Part shown: piece by piece, positions 62,716 to 64,000 of the stretch | Position numbering within the stretch: position 1 is the first letter of the stretch | Layout of the letters: each line of letters opens with the position of its first letter | Origin: Paraburkholderia madseniana | GTDB lineage: Bacteria; Pseudomonadota; Gammaproteobacteria; Burkholderiales; Burkholderiaceae | Direction of reading: 5' to 3' | DNA length: 64,000 bases | Assembly (NCBI RefSeq): GCF_009690905.1 | Contig: NZ_VOSW01000028.1 | Coordinates: 1 to 64,000 of the forward strand | The notes under the pieces: model-generated | Databases searched by the model: none | Told to the model about the DNA's origin: nothing | Seen by the model: the letters and a program-made list of their open reading frames with translations, nothing else | Made by a program: the position numbers and the translations under genes

Positions 62716-63886
62716 GGGAACCTCGATGGCGCGTGAGAACGTTCAGCACGTTCGTCTTGTTGACCGAACCGCAGTAGGAGCCGTCCGCTTCGACGACCGG
62801 CAGCGGCGCACGGCTTGCCACCACGCGTTCGACGACGTCGTCTAACGGCGTGGTGCGGCGGATGCACTCGATGTGATTGAGCTGCGGCGACGCGCTGCCC
62901 ATCGCATCGCGGCACACGAAGCCGCGGAACTTGCGCTCGCTGTCGAGCACGAAGGCGTATTCGGCGCTGCCGTTGAGCGTCGCGGCCACGCTCGAGGCGT
63001 CGATCTGCGGCGAATGCTGCATGAGCGGCACGGCGTCGGTCTGCATCAGGTCGCCGGCCGTCAGATAGCGGCTGGTGTCGATGCCTTCGAAGAACGCCCG
63101 CACATAGTCGTCGGCGGGATTGGTGATGATTTGCTGGGGCGTGCCGACCTGTACGACCTTGCCGCCTTCCATGATCGCGATCCGGGTGCCGATGCGCATC
63201 GCCTCTTCCAGATCGTGCGAGACGAACAGGATGGTGCGCTGCTGCTCGCGTTGCAGATCGAGCAGCACGTTCTGCATTTCCTTGCGTTTGAGCGGATCGA
63301 GCGCGGAGAACGCCTCGTCCATGATCATCAGCGACGGGTTGACTGCCAACGCCCGCGCCAGACCCACGCGTTGCTGCATGCCGCCGGACAACTGGGCCGG
63401 CAACTTTTCCGCGAACGGTGCGAGGCCGACCTGTTCGAGCACCGTCATGGCGCGTTTTTCGCGCTCCTTCTTGCCGACGCCTGCCACTTCCAGCCCGAAC
63501 GCCGCGTTGGACAGCACCGTGCGTTGCGGCATCAGCGCGAAGGACTGGAACACCATGCTCATGTCCTTGCGGCGCAGCGCCGTCAGTTCCGAGCGCGGCA
63601 CGCTGGCCACGTCGCGGCCGTCGATCAGCACCTTGCCGGCCGTCGGCTCGACGAGACGGTTGATCAGGCGAATCAGCGTCGACTTGCCGGAGCCGGACAG
63701 GCCCATCAGCACGAAGATCTCGCCTTCCTTGACTTCGAACGATACGTTATGGACGCCGACTATCTGACCGGTGCGCGCGAAGACTTCTTCTTTGGTTGCG
63801 CCGCCTGCCAGCATGCCGATCGCCTGTTTCGGGTTGGTGCCGAACACCTTGCACAGCCCTTCGACCACGACCTTGGGGGAATTCAT
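62708..63886 (-). CDS. choV: Choline ABC transporter ATPase
   Basis: A 392-residue ATPase of the ProV/OpuAA/ChoV class. Walker A GLSGSGKST is at residues 62-70; the signature reads LSGGMQQRVGLARALA, and Walker B LMIMDEAFSALDPL. A C-terminal ~110-residue pair of CBS-like segments (TTPLDDVVERVVASRAPLPVVEADGSYCGSVNKTNVL) may sense osmotic or ionic state. First gene of the operon; GAGGAG lies 8 bases before the ATG. An ArgR-type direct repeat stands 80-110 bp upstream. Confidence 0.93.
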   Translation of the reverse strand: MNSPKVVVEGLCKVFGTNPKQAIGMLAGGATKEEVFARTGQIVGVHNVSFEVKEGEIFVLMGLSGSGKSTLIRLINRLVEPTAGKVLIDGRDVASVPRSELTALRRKDMSMVFQSFALMPQRTVLSNAAFGLEVAGVGKKEREKRAMTVLEQVGLAPFAEKLPAQLSGGMQQRVGLARALAVNPSLMIMDEAFSALDPLKRKEMQNVLLDLQREQQRTILFVSHDLEEAMRIGTRIAIMEGGKVVQVGTPQQIITNPADDYVRAFFEGIDTSRYLTAGDLMQTDAVPLMQHSPQIDASSVAATLNGSAEYAFVLDSERKFRGFVCRDAMGSASPQLNHIECIRRTTPLDDVVERVVASRAPLPVVEADGSYCGSVNKTNVLNVLTRHRGSHV

Positions 63887-63965
63887 TGAATGCTCTCCTC
63901 GCTTGGCGGACGTCCGTCCGCGCTGTGCATACATAGTTGCCAGAAAAAAGTACGCCTAGCCGACT

Positions 63966-63996
63966 ATTTGCGACAACCACATGTGGAAATGCGACA
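63966..63996 (-). promoter_or_regulatory. 21-bp-spaced direct repeat (ArgR-type half-sites) upstream of choV
   Basis: ATTTGCGACA (63966) and AAATGCGACA (63987) lie 21 bp apart, 80-110 bp before choV. Read in the choV direction both start TGTCGC, the half-site core known for ArgR-type GATase1-AraC proteins. The first 10-mer is identical to the one upstream of sda. A CCACATGTGG palindrome lies between the repeats. Confidence 0.6.
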
Positions 63997-64000
63997 CCGC

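Noticed and set aside
63977-63986. CCACATGTGG palindrome as a separate operator
   Set aside because: It lies entirely between the two 21-bp-spaced repeats and is only 10 bp, so it is reported as part of that site and not on its own.

Overview
The window reads as part of a chromosome or chromid of a Gram-negative betaproteobacterium, most likely Paraburkholderia or Burkholderia in the broad sense. The reasons are the high GC content with strong third-position bias, a Burkholderia-type 16-strand porin ending in Phe, an orphan type VI secretion vgrG/lipase island, and a Burkholderiaceae-style arrangement of the choline and betaine genes. I identify the genus from protein-family resemblance only. 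No rRNA, tRNA or CRISPR array was seen.

Layout. 1-940: mostly gene-poor, with a degraded ISNCY-type transposase fragment. 941-9301: accessory metabolism and regulation: LysR/LysE-type exporter pair, AraC regulator, cupin, an Old Yellow Enzyme homologue divergent from a TetR regulator across a perfect 20-bp palindrome, Pcm, and an EF-G paralogue. 9446-16398: a DadA-like dehydrogenase plus an Asp/Glu-racemase-superfamily enzyme, divergent from a branched-chain-type ABC importer whose LivM and LivG are fused. 16477-17625: porin.

17950-50784 and 59760-63886 form a nearly complete catabolic route for choline-O-sulfate, choline and glycine betaine. BetC releases choline. ChoVW-ChoX and two more periplasmic binding proteins serve uptake. 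BetA and BetB make glycine betaine. GbcAB demethylates it to dimethylglycine. DgcAB, with its own EtfAB, gives sarcosine. SoxBDAG gives glycine plus a folate-bound C1 unit. GlyA makes serine and the serine dehydratase makes pyruvate. FdhA and PurU deal with formaldehyde and formyl-folate. Regulators lie among the genes: BetI, a GcvA-like LysR next to betC, and three AraC proteins with DJ-1/PfpI-like N-termini (GbdR-like, SouR-like, and one inside the cho operon).

52213-59258 is a type VI secretion cargo island inserted between the sarcosine/serine genes and the choline transporter: vgrG, a DUF4123 adaptor, three DUF3304 putative immunity genes and a DUF2235 (Tle1-type) phospholipase. No structural T6SS genes are present.

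The most informative non-coding signals are: a textbook sigma-54 promoter before the GbdR-like gene; a 21-bp-spaced direct repeat shared by the sda-sox and choVW promoters, which resembles the half-site pattern known for ArgR-type AraC regulators; a BetI-type operator; and a duplication scar within the DUF3304 array.
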